Shown here in pieces: positions 9,955 to 16,884 of a stretch of 64,000 bases of DNA. Source of the DNA: RGIG4079 sp045596365. GTDB lineage: Bacteria > Bacteroidota > Bacteroidia > Bacteroidales > Muribaculaceae. The stretch covers positions 186,001 through 250,000 of the forward strand of contig JAZOCE010000001.1 of assembly GCA_045596365.1 (NCBI GenBank). The letters run 5' to 3'. Under the pieces are notes generated by a model. The model was not told where the DNA came from. It did not search any database and worked only from the letters and a program-made list of their open reading frames with translations. How positions within the stretch are numbered: position 1 is the stretch's first letter; each line of letters begins with the position of its first letter. The position numbers and the translations under genes were made by a program.

Positions 9955-11172
9955 ATGAAAAAAATTAGTCTTTTAGGGCTATGCTTGTTAGCTATAGGCT
10001 CTGCATCGGCCCAAACAAATTTAGTAAAGGAAGTGGAACGTACTATCAAGGGCGATAATGTAGATTTTGAAGCAGTACGCGCTCAAATTGCCCCTGCACT
10101 TACCCATGACGAAACAAAAAATGATGCTCAAACTTGGTTTGTTGCAGGAAAACTTGAATTTGATTGCTACGATAACCTATTTGCAAAAAAATCTATCGGT
10201 CAAAATATTGATGGGAAAAATATTGGCAATGCTCTAATCGATGGCTATCGTCTTTACATGACAGCATTACCTCTTGATACAGTCGTTAATGAAAAAGGCA
10301 AAGTTAAAACAAAATACTCTAAAGATATCATTAAAACTATTGCCAGCCACTATGCCGATTTTGATAATGCAGCGCGTTTCCTTTGGGAAGCACAAGATTT
10401 CGAAGGAGCATACTCAGCTTGGGATATATTCTTAAAATTGCCAAACAATCCTACTATTGCAAAAAGTCTTACCATACCACACGACTCTATCATGGGAGAA
10501 CTCGCATACAACCAAGCATTAGCAGCATGGCAAGCAAACAAACTTGATAGTGCACTAACAGCATTCGATTATGCTCGTAGCAAAGGATATAACAAAAAAA
10601 ATCTATATGACTATGCTATCAGTGTAGCAGCTCAAAGCATGAAAAATGATGTAGTATATGCTCTTGCTGCTGATGCGTTTAAGATATATGGGAAAGAAGA
10701 CAGTAAATATATTCAAATCGTAATCAATGGCTACATTGAAGCGCAAGATTTTGACAAAGCAAAGGCAACAATTGAAGAAGCACTTTCTTTAGACCCTCAA
10801 AATGGTGAACTCTATGACGTAATGGGAATTATCTATGATAGCCAAAAAGATAACGAAAAAGCAATGGAATGCTACAAAAAAGCGATCGAATTAAACCCAG
10901 AATTTGCAAGAGCTCAATACAATTATGGACGAAAAATATGCGAAAAAGCTTATGCCATAAGTGATGCATCTTCAACTCTAACTCAAGCTGAATATATGAA
11001 AGTTCGTGATGAGCAAATTTTCCCATTATTTAGAGATGCAGCTGTATATCTTGAAAAAGCATATGAATTAGATCCAGATAACCAACGTGATGCTTTACGC
11101 TATCTCCGTAACGTATATTATAATCTTGGCGATGAAACAAATCTAAAACGTATTGAAAATTTACAACTATAA
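9955..11172 (+). CDS. Secreted tetratricopeptide-repeat protein
   Basis: 405 residues with an N-terminal signal peptide (MKKISLLGLCLLAIGSASAQ, probable cleavage after Ala-Gln), so periplasmic or exported. The C-terminal half has TPR repeats: EDFDKA-like helices near 255-290 and a textbook repeat NGELYDVMGIIYDSQKDNEK followed by AMECYKKAIELNPEFARAQY (about 283-325). TPRs mediate protein-protein contacts; the partner is not known. It follows gyrA by 42 bp with no terminator between, and is closed by the hairpin at 11198-11228, so it is probably co-transcribed with gyrA. Confidence 0.85.
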   Translation: MKKISLLGLCLLAIGSASAQTNLVKEVERTIKGDNVDFEAVRAQIAPALTHDETKNDAQTWFVAGKLEFDCYDNLFAKKSIGQNIDGKNIGNALIDGYRLYMTALPLDTVVNEKGKVKTKYSKDIIKTIASHYADFDNAARFLWEAQDFEGAYSAWDIFLKLPNNPTIAKSLTIPHDSIMGELAYNQALAAWQANKLDSALTAFDYARSKGYNKKNLYDYAISVAAQSMKNDVVYALAADAFKIYGKEDSKYIQIVINGYIEAQDFDKAKATIEEALSLDPQNGELYDVMGIIYDSQKDNEKAMECYKKAIELNPEFARAQYNYGRKICEKAYAISDASSTLTQAEYMKVRDEQIFPLFRDAAVYLEKAYELDPDNQRDALRYLRNVYYNLGDETNLKRIENLQL

Positions 11173-11197
11173 TAATTGCCAATATTATATACATCAT

Positions 11198-11228
11198 GAG
11201 GACATTCGTTTTGAATGTCCTCTTTTTT
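11198..11228 (+). terminator. Intrinsic terminator after the gyrA-TPR unit
   Basis: GAGGACATTC (11198-11207) pairs perfectly with GAATGTCCTC (11213-11222) across a 5-nt loop and is followed by a run of six T. Confidence 0.9.
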
Positions 11229-11249
11229 ATTTCGTATTAAAATATTTCA

Positions 11250-11257
11250 TATCTTTG
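11250..11257 (+). promoter_or_regulatory. -7 element for the DUF1599 gene
   Basis: TATCTTTG lies 18 bp before the ATG of the DUF1599 gene, immediately after the preceding terminator. No well-spaced TTG was found for the -33 box, so the start may be nearly leaderless. Confidence 0.5.
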
Positions 11258-11275
11258 TAGAAATATTAAATAAAA

Positions 11276-11821
11276 ATGAAGGATACAAATAAACAATTTG
11301 ACTCAGCATTAGCAATATGCCGTGAATTATATATCAAGAAATTACATGATTATGGCGCAGCATGGCGCATAATGAGAGCTCAATCAATAACGGACCAAAT
11401 ATTCATAAAAGCTAATCGTATCAGATCCATTGAAATAAAAGGAGAATCAAAAGTCGGGGAGGGCATTTTACCCGAATTTATTGGCATTGTAAATTATGGA
11501 ATCATTGGTCTCATTCAATTACTACATGGACATAGTGAGACTGAAGACATGACAAATGAACAAGCCATTGCTTTATATGACAAATTAGTATCTGAGACAA
11601 AAGAACTAATGATTGCCAAAAACCATGATTATGATGAGGCATGGCGAGCAATGAGAGTTAACTCATATACCGATTTGATCTTAATGAAACTTCTTCGCAC
11701 AAAACAAATTGAAGATAACAATGGTACAACATTAGTTTCTGAAGGCATTGATGCCAATTATAAAGACATGATTAATTATGCAATATTCGCAATAATAAAA
11801 CTATCTGGTATTGATGAATAG
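11276..11821 (+). CDS. DUF1599 domain protein (duplicated)
   Basis: 181 residues made of two copies of the same module: KKLHDYGAAWRIMRAQSITDQIFIK (about 19-43) and the later KNHDYDEAWRAMRVNSYTDLILMK segment (about 117-140), each followed by a helical stretch with INYAI or VNYGI. This is the DUF1599 (PF07659) pattern, proposed in the family description to be linked to nucleotide modification; I do not infer a reaction. It overlaps the next gene by 8 nt, and the order DUF1599, DoxX-like, tpiA looks familiar from Bacteroidales. No signal peptide; cytosolic. Confidence 0.85.
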   Translation: MKDTNKQFDSALAICRELYIKKLHDYGAAWRIMRAQSITDQIFIKANRIRSIEIKGESKVGEGILPEFIGIVNYGIIGLIQLLHGHSETEDMTNEQAIALYDKLVSETKELMIAKNHDYDEAWRAMRVNSYTDLILMKLLRTKQIEDNNGTTLVSEGIDANYKDMINYAIFAIIKLSGIDE

Positions 11822-13067
11822 TATTTTAACGCATTTTAGAAATAACACAAAAACGTATGTATGGATCCTACGCATATTAGTAGGATCTATATTTATTTTA
11901 TCAGGAGTATCAAAACTAATCGATCTTTGGGGATTTATATACAAAATTGAGCAGTACCTTTTAATATGGGGAATTACAGAACCACGTTCAATTGTATTTA
12001 TTGTAGCATTATGTATCTCCTCTTTCGAGTTTATAATGGGAGCATTATTAATTGTAGGTAGTTTAAAACGTACTAGTGCCTGGTCATTATTAGCCCTAAT
12101 GTGCATTATGCTTCCATTTAGTTTATATGTTGCTATTGCCAATCCTGTTGATGATTGTGGTTGTTTTGGCGACTTTATAAAACTCTCAAACATAAATACT
12201 TGTCTCAAAAATATAATAATTACACTATTCCTAATATATCTTTCTTTTAATAATCATAAAATCAAAGGCATATATAATAGATATATACAATGGATACAAA
12301 TATTCATATATATATCTTTTGCAATAACTATTAGCTTGATTGGATACAACACTCAACCGCTAATTGACTTTAGAGGATATAAAATAGGGACTAGCATATA
12401 TCAAAATCTAAATGATAATCCCGAAATTTCATTCATATACGAAAAAAATGGAATACAAGAGCATTTTTATATAAACAATATCCCTGATAGCACATGGACT
12501 TTCATTAAGCGAATTGAGAATAATGAAAAAAAGTCAAACAATAATCTTATTATAACGGATGAGTTTGGTGATGATATAACACCTGATGTAATATCTGATT
12601 ATGGCGAACAGATTTTACTTTTAATTCCAGAAATAGATAGAGCCGATATTTCATATACTTACTTAATAAATGATATTAACCAAAAAATAAATGCTCGAGG
12701 AGGGAATATGATTGGGTTGCTTTCTACCAATCAACATGGAGTTAATTATTGGAAAGATATTTCTATGGCAGACTACGATATATATACAATTGAAGATACA
12801 GACATTAAAGAGATTGCTCGAGGCAACATTGCTCTTGTATATCTTATAGATGGTAAAATTCAATGGAAACGAACACTTTCTTCTATTAATGCTTCTTTAT
12901 TGCAAAAAGATGGCGATGTATTTAAAGCACTATACATAAATAGTCACATGCAATTCCTCTTTATAACAATAATACATATTATCGCATTAACATTATTAAT
13001 TCTAATTGATTATTTCAGAATAATAGTTAAACATTTTTTATTTCGTAAACCAAGAAAAAGAGTGTAA
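11814..13067 (+). CDS. DoxX/MauE-like integral membrane protein
   Basis: About 417 residues from ATG 11814, which overlaps the upstream stop (ATGAATAG); the open frame also has a TTG one codon earlier. The N-terminal third holds four hydrophobic helices (ILVGSIFILSGVSKLIDLWG, IVFIVALCISSFEFIMGALL, WSLLALMCIMLPFSLYVAI and a later one), with DDCGCFGDFI typical of DoxX/MauE-type proteins. A soluble middle region of about 200 residues follows, then a last membrane helix (FLFITIIHIIALTLLILI) and a basic tail. MauE relatives act in disulphide or quinone-linked redox maturation; the role here is unknown. AT-rich codon use exceeds that of its neighbours. Confidence 0.75.
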   Translation: MNSILTHFRNNTKTYVWILRILVGSIFILSGVSKLIDLWGFIYKIEQYLLIWGITEPRSIVFIVALCISSFEFIMGALLIVGSLKRTSAWSLLALMCIMLPFSLYVAIANPVDDCGCFGDFIKLSNINTCLKNIIITLFLIYLSFNNHKIKGIYNRYIQWIQIFIYISFAITISLIGYNTQPLIDFRGYKIGTSIYQNLNDNPEISFIYEKNGIQEHFYINNIPDSTWTFIKRIENNEKKSNNNLIITDEFGDDITPDVISDYGEQILLLIPEIDRADISYTYLINDINQKINARGGNMIGLLSTNQHGVNYWKDISMADYDIYTIEDTDIKEIARGNIALVYLIDGKIQWKRTLSSINASLLQKDGDVFKALYINSHMQFLFITIIHIIALTLLILIDYFRIIVKHFLFRKPRKRV

Positions 13068-13072
13068 CTTTG
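13065..13072 (+). promoter_or_regulatory. -7 element for tpiA
   Basis: TAACTTTG straddles the stop codon of the DoxX-like gene, 46 bp before the tpiA ATG. It matches the TAnnTTTG consensus; no good -33 TTG at 19-21 bp was seen. Confidence 0.45.
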
Positions 13073-13118
13073 CAAAATAAAATTTTTAATGAGATAACTT
13101 TATAAATTTATATTAACA

Positions 13119-13874
13119 ATGAGAAAAAATATTGTTGCAGGAAACTGGAAAATGAACACAAACCTTCAAGAAGGTATTGCTCTTGCTAAAGATGTAAATG
13201 AAGCATTGAAAAACGTAACTCCTAAATGTGATGTCATTATTGGTGTACCTTTTACTCACCTTGCTTCTATTAATGATGTCATAGATTCTTCTAAATTAGG
13301 TCTTAGTGCAGAAAATTGTGCAGACAAAAAATCAGGAGCTTATACTGGTGAAGTTTCTGCTTCTATGGTTGCTTCAACAGGTGCGACTTATGTCATTCTT
13401 GGACACTCTGAACGTCGCCAATATTATGGTGAAACATCTGAAATCCTAAAAGAAAAAGTAAATTTAGCACTTGAAAACAACCTTACTCCTATTTTCTGTA
13501 TCGGAGAAGTACTTGAAGAACGTGAAAATAATACTCACTTTGATGTTGTAAAATCTCAAATTGAAGAAGCCCTATTTGAACTTTCAACAGAAAATTTTGG
13601 GAAAATCATTCTTGCATACGAACCAGTATGGGCTATTGGTACAGGAAAAACTGCTACAGACGATCAGGCAGAAGAAATGCATGCATTCATCCGTAGCGTA
13701 ATTGCCGCTAAATATGGTGAAGCTGTAGCTGAAGAAACATCTATTCTTTATGGTGGTAGCTGCAAACCCTCAAATGCAGCACAACTTTTTGCAAAACCAA
13801 ATGTTGATGGTGGTCTTATTGGAGGAGCTTCTCTAAAAGCAGAAGACTTTATGGGCATCGTAAATGCATTCTAA
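13119..13874 (+). CDS. tpiA: Triosephosphate isomerase
   Basis: Glycolytic TIM-barrel enzyme interconverting dihydroxyacetone phosphate and glyceraldehyde 3-phosphate. 251 residues, full length. Visible: N-terminal GNWKMN with the catalytic Lys, GHSERR with the catalytic His, and AYEPVWAIGTG with the catalytic Glu followed by the flexible lid, then the phosphate-gripping LYGGS and GGASL. It has its own -7 box and is followed by a hairpin at 13899-13933. Confidence 0.98.
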   Translation: MRKNIVAGNWKMNTNLQEGIALAKDVNEALKNVTPKCDVIIGVPFTHLASINDVIDSSKLGLSAENCADKKSGAYTGEVSASMVASTGATYVILGHSERRQYYGETSEILKEKVNLALENNLTPIFCIGEVLEERENNTHFDVVKSQIEEALFELSTENFGKIILAYEPVWAIGTGKTATDDQAEEMHAFIRSVIAAKYGEAVAEETSILYGGSCKPSNAAQLFAKPNVDGGLIGGASLKAEDFMGIVNAF

Positions 13875-13898
13875 TTAATAAATTCAAACTAAATATTA

Positions 13899-13933
13899 GG
13901 GCTACAAGAATCTTTTTTTGTATTTTTGTAGCC
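13899..13933 (+). terminator. Hairpin after tpiA, overlapping a -7-like box
   Basis: GGCTACAA (13900-13907) pairs with TTGTAGCC (13926-13933) around an 18-nt T-rich loop. No clean T run follows, so termination may be weak. The loop and right arm contain TATTTTTG (13921-13928), which fits a -7 element for the SPOR gene 29 bp downstream. Confidence 0.5.
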
Positions 13934-13956
13934 TTAACTATTTATATTAACTATCA

Positions 13957-14445
13957 ATGGCGAGTCAAAAAATATTAATATTGGGATTAGGCATCATTAA
14001 TCTTATTTGTAGCTCCAATTATATTACAGCAAATGATAGTATATCAATTGTTGAAAATATTACATCAAATAGTAAATGTACTATTACTCAATCTGCTGTA
14101 TTAAGTTCAAGACTGAACAAAGCAATTGAGATTACTGATGTAAGTCACGATAATGCTGTTGAGAAACAATATATTTCAGGATATCGCATCCAAATATTCT
14201 CAGATAACAATTCTCGCACTGCAAAAAACGAAGCAAAATCTAAATCTCTTCTTATCTCTGAAAAATTCCCAGAATTACGCACATATATTACCTACAATGC
14301 GCCTTTTTGGAGACTAAGAGTAGGGGATTTCCGTACTCTGGAAGAAGCCAATGACATTGTCGTTAAACTCAAAGAAGAGTTTCCAAAATTTAGCAAAGAA
14401 ATCCGCGTTGTAAGAGATAGAATAAATTATATTGATAAAGAATAA
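13957..14445 (+). CDS. SPOR-domain protein
   Basis: 162 residues with an N-terminal hydrophobic signal segment (ILILGLGIINLICSSNYITA) and a C-terminal SPOR fold (about 75-155: ISGYRIQIFSDNNSRTAKNE, then FWRLRVGDFRTLEEANDI). SPOR domains bind glycan strands lacking stem peptides, so a periplasmic or septal peptidoglycan-associated role is likely. It precedes folE by 8 bp and is probably co-transcribed with it, a pairing without an obvious functional link. Confidence 0.85.
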   Translation: MASQKILILGLGIINLICSSNYITANDSISIVENITSNSKCTITQSAVLSSRLNKAIEITDVSHDNAVEKQYISGYRIQIFSDNNSRTAKNEAKSKSLLISEKFPELRTYITYNAPFWRLRVGDFRTLEEANDIVVKLKEEFPKFSKEIRVVRDRINYIDKE

Positions 14446-14453
14446 ACAATTCG

Positions 14454-15032
14454 ATGGATATTCAATACGATAATGATGTTATTAATAAAATAGCGTCACA
14501 TTTTGAAAGCATTATAGAACTTTTAGGTGAAGACAAGACTCGAGAAGGGCTAAAAAAGACTCCAATTAGAGCGGCAAAAGCATTATACTACGCGACAAAT
14601 GGATACCGCATAAACCCAACAAAAGTAATGCAACAAGCCATATTTGAATATGCCGGTTCAAAAATGGTTATCGTAAAGGATATTGAATTCTATTCTTTTT
14701 GCGAGCATCACATCCTTCCATTTTTTGGTCGCATTTCGATTGGCTATATTCCTAATGGTAATATGATTGGGCTTAGCAAACTTGCTCGTGTCGTTGATGT
14801 ATTTGCTCGTAGATTACAAGTACAAGAACGTCTGACAACAGAGATTTGCAAAGAAATATATAATACACTATCAGCTAAAGGCGTTATTGTGTCATGTAAC
14901 GCACAACATTTATGCATGAAAATGCGTGGTGTCGAAAAACAAGATTCATCTACTACTACAATTGAATATATCGGAGATTTTGAAAATAATGCAGATTTAC
15001 GCAATCAGTTTTTTGAATCAATAAAAATATAA
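14454..15032 (+). CDS. folE: GTP cyclohydrolase I
   Basis: First enzyme of tetrahydrofolate synthesis: GTP to 7,8-dihydroneopterin triphosphate. 192 residues, full length. Zinc and catalytic motifs are intact: FCEHHILPFFG (Cys and His ligands), then CNAQHLCMKMRGV with the third ligand and substrate-binding residues. TREGLKKTP, the family N-terminal signature, is also present. It is convergent with hsp15, and the shared terminator lies at 15035-15061. Confidence 0.97.
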   Translation: MDIQYDNDVINKIASHFESIIELLGEDKTREGLKKTPIRAAKALYYATNGYRINPTKVMQQAIFEYAGSKMVIVKDIEFYSFCEHHILPFFGRISIGYIPNGNMIGLSKLARVVDVFARRLQVQERLTTEICKEIYNTLSAKGVIVSCNAQHLCMKMRGVEKQDSSTTTIEYIGDFENNADLRNQFFESIKI

Positions 15033-15034
15033 AA

Positions 15035-15061
15035 AAGACGATGGATATTATTCATCGTCTT
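15035..15061. terminator. Bidirectional terminator between folE and hsp15
   Basis: AAGACGATG (15035-15043) pairs perfectly with CATCGTCTT (15053-15061). The A run before it and the T-rich stretch after it allow use on both strands. The hsp15 stop codon (15048-15050) lies in the loop, so the hairpin overlaps the coding end of that gene. Confidence 0.8.
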
Positions 15062-15491
15062 CTATTTCATCAAAATCAAAATTCCAACCATCATCGTAAA
15101 CATCTTGAGTAAAACGAGCTAACTCACGTCCTTCTCGTTTTGTGGGACGTCCAAGTCCTTTGCGTCTATCTATAAACCCACTTATTTTTACGACTTCAAG
15201 CAAATCATATTGAGATTGAGGAGTAATGTTTTCTATATAATCTGGAACCAATTTTGCGCCAAGTCGGTTTTCTGTTAATGCTTTAACTCTGAAGGAATAA
15301 GTAATAGGAGGTTTTCGGACATTCACAACATCGCCAACTTTTATCGTGCGTGATGGTTTCGCAATTACACCACTTTCAACATCCCCGATGGTTACACGCC
15401 CTTTCTTGCATGCCTCTGTTGCAACAGTTCGCGTTTTAAAAACGCGCATTGCCCACAACCACTTATCTATACGTTCATCCTCTTTTGCCAT
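15048..15491 (-). CDS. S4-domain RNA-binding protein, Hsp15 family
   Basis: 147 residues with an N-terminal S4 fold (RIDKWLWAMRVFKTRTVATE, then ACKKGRVTIG), as in heat-shock protein Hsp15 (hslR), which binds stalled 50S subunits carrying nascent peptidyl-tRNA. The middle is basic (GFIDRRKGLGRPTKREGRE) and the tail is acidic (DFDEIEDDE). It starts 3 bp after pth, which frees stalled peptidyl-tRNA, so the pairing makes sense for ribosome rescue. The last codons lie inside the terminator stem. Confidence 0.85.
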   Translation of the reverse strand: MAKEDERIDKWLWAMRVFKTRTVATEACKKGRVTIGDVESGVIAKPSRTIKVGDVVNVRKPPITYSFRVKALTENRLGAKLVPDYIENITPQSQYDLLEVVKISGFIDRRKGLGRPTKREGRELARFTQDVYDDGWNFDFDEIEDDE

Positions 15492-15494
15492 CTT

Positions 15495-16058
15495 CTACTT
15501 ATTATTATAGGTATTCATTGTTATTTGGATACCGGCTAAACAGAATGACTTTATTGCATCAATTGCAACATTTAGCCTTTCAGGTATTTTTTGACGTTCA
15601 TCAAGTGAGAATGGTCCTAAAACATAATCGACTTGACATCCACGTGGGAAATCATTACCTATGCCAAATCTTAAACGTGGATATGCATTTGTCCCTAACA
15701 TCTCTGCTATGTTTTTCAGCCCATTGTGCCCTGCATCACTCCCTTGACCTTTTATGCGTATAGCTCCAAAGGGTAATGCAAGGTCATCAACAAGCACAAG
15801 AATATGGTTAAGGTCAATACCTTCTTTATCTTTCCAGTAACGAACAGCATTTCCGCTCAAATTCATATATGTTGATGGTTTGAGCAAAACCAATTGCTTG
15901 TTTTTAACACGCACACGAGCGACATCTCCATATCGTTCTGTTGCAAAAGAAATATTGGACGCCTCGGCAAAGGCATCCAATATTTTAAACCCTATGTTGT
16001 GGCGGGTATTACGGTATTCATCACCAATATTACCAAGCCCCACAATAAGATATTTCAT
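15495..16058 (-). CDS. pth: Peptidyl-tRNA hydrolase
   Basis: Releases tRNA from peptidyl-tRNA dropped by ribosomes. 187 residues, full length. Family signature GLGNIGDEYRNTRHNIGF is near the N-terminus, with Asn10 and catalytic His20 (Ile replaces the usual Pro in GNPG), then LVDDLALPFGAIRIKGQGSD and AGHNGLKNI. It lies 11 bp after rplY and 3 bp before hsp15. The rplY-pth-hsp15 order is a translation-maintenance operon read from the promoter at 16817-16847. Confidence 0.96.
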   Translation of the reverse strand: MKYLIVGLGNIGDEYRNTRHNIGFKILDAFAEASNISFATERYGDVARVRVKNKQLVLLKPSTYMNLSGNAVRYWKDKEGIDLNHILVLVDDLALPFGAIRIKGQGSDAGHNGLKNIAEMLGTNAYPRLRFGIGNDFPRGCQVDYVLGPFSLDERQKIPERLNVAIDAIKSFCLAGIQITMNTYNNK

Positions 16059-16069
16059 CTAATAATTGA

Positions 16070-16726
16070 TTATTTTTTAGCGGCAGCAGCGGCAGCAGCA
16101 CCACGAGCGGCACGAGTCAACTGAACTGCACAAACAACAGCATTCTTAGCATTCATCAATTCAAGACCTTCGAAATTAAGTTCTCCGATTTGAAGTGATT
16201 TACCAAGACCTAGATTATCAACATTGATAACTACACGTTCTGGAATATTGCTATAGATTGCTTTAACTTTGATTTTCTTCATTGATAATGTCAACTTACC
16301 ACCGGCTTTAACACCTTCTGCGTGACCTTCAAGCTTAACAGGAACTTCAATAGTTACAGGTTTCTTGTCATTTACTTCAAGGAAGTCAATGTGAAGAATT
16401 GAATCTTTTACTGGGTGGAATTGGATGTCTTTAAGAACAGCCATTTTCTTTTCTCCATTAACAGTAAGTTCGATAGCAAAAATATCAGGAGTGTAGATGA
16501 GTTTGCGAACAGAATCAAGAGAAACAACAAGGTCTGTAGTGATAAGACCTTTGCCATTTGCAATTTCTACTACTTTTTCACCTGCTTTAAGTGTTCCTGC
16601 ATAAGGAAGATCTACAAGTTCACCACCATTAAGAACTGCAGGGATTTTGTTTTCAACACGAAGTGCTTTTGTCGCTTTTTTGCCAAGACCTGTACGAGGC
16701 TCAGCTACTAATTGAAATACTTTCAT
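16070..16726 (-). CDS. rplY: 50S ribosomal protein L25/general stress protein Ctc
   Basis: Binds 5S rRNA in the large subunit. 218 residues: N-terminal L25 fold (about 1-95, RTGLGKKATKALRVENKIPAV region), a C-terminal TL5/CTC beta domain (about 100-190) and an Ala/Lys-rich tail (ARGAAAAAAAKK), as in the long form of the protein. First gene of rplY-pth-hsp15. A 90-nt 5' leader separates it from its promoter; it contains a short TCCC/GGGA stem that I do not consider strong evidence of regulation. Confidence 0.95.
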   Translation of the reverse strand: MKVFQLVAEPRTGLGKKATKALRVENKIPAVLNGGELVDLPYAGTLKAGEKVVEIANGKGLITTDLVVSLDSVRKLIYTPDIFAIELTVNGEKKMAVLKDIQFHPVKDSILHIDFLEVNDKKPVTIEVPVKLEGHAEGVKAGGKLTLSMKKIKVKAIYSNIPERVVINVDNLGLGKSLQIGELNFEGLELMNAKNAVVCAVQLTRAARGAAAAAAAKK

Positions 16727-16816
16727 TGTTTTTTTAAAATTTGTTGTGTTACTAAAAATTAAGTGTTATTTACTGCTCCTTAATTTCCCATCACACGGGA
16801 TGCTAAAAAGCGATTG

Positions 16817-16847
16817 CAAAGTTACAAATTTTTAATTAAATACACAA
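16817..16847 (-). promoter_or_regulatory. Promoter of rplY-pth-hsp15
   Basis: On the minus strand TAACTTTG (complement of 16817-16824) is preceded by a TTG (complement of 16845-16847) with a 20-bp gap, an excellent match to the Bacteroidota housekeeping promoter. It lies 91 bp upstream of the rplY ATG, in the gap after uvrA. Confidence 0.75.
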
Positions 16848-16884
16848 CATTAATCTCTCACTCCAAAGAGAATAATCAAATTTC

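Noticed and set aside
16725..16815. Possible structured leader before rplY
   Set aside because: Only a four-base stem (TCCC/GGGA); too weak to call a riboswitch or L25 autoregulatory element.
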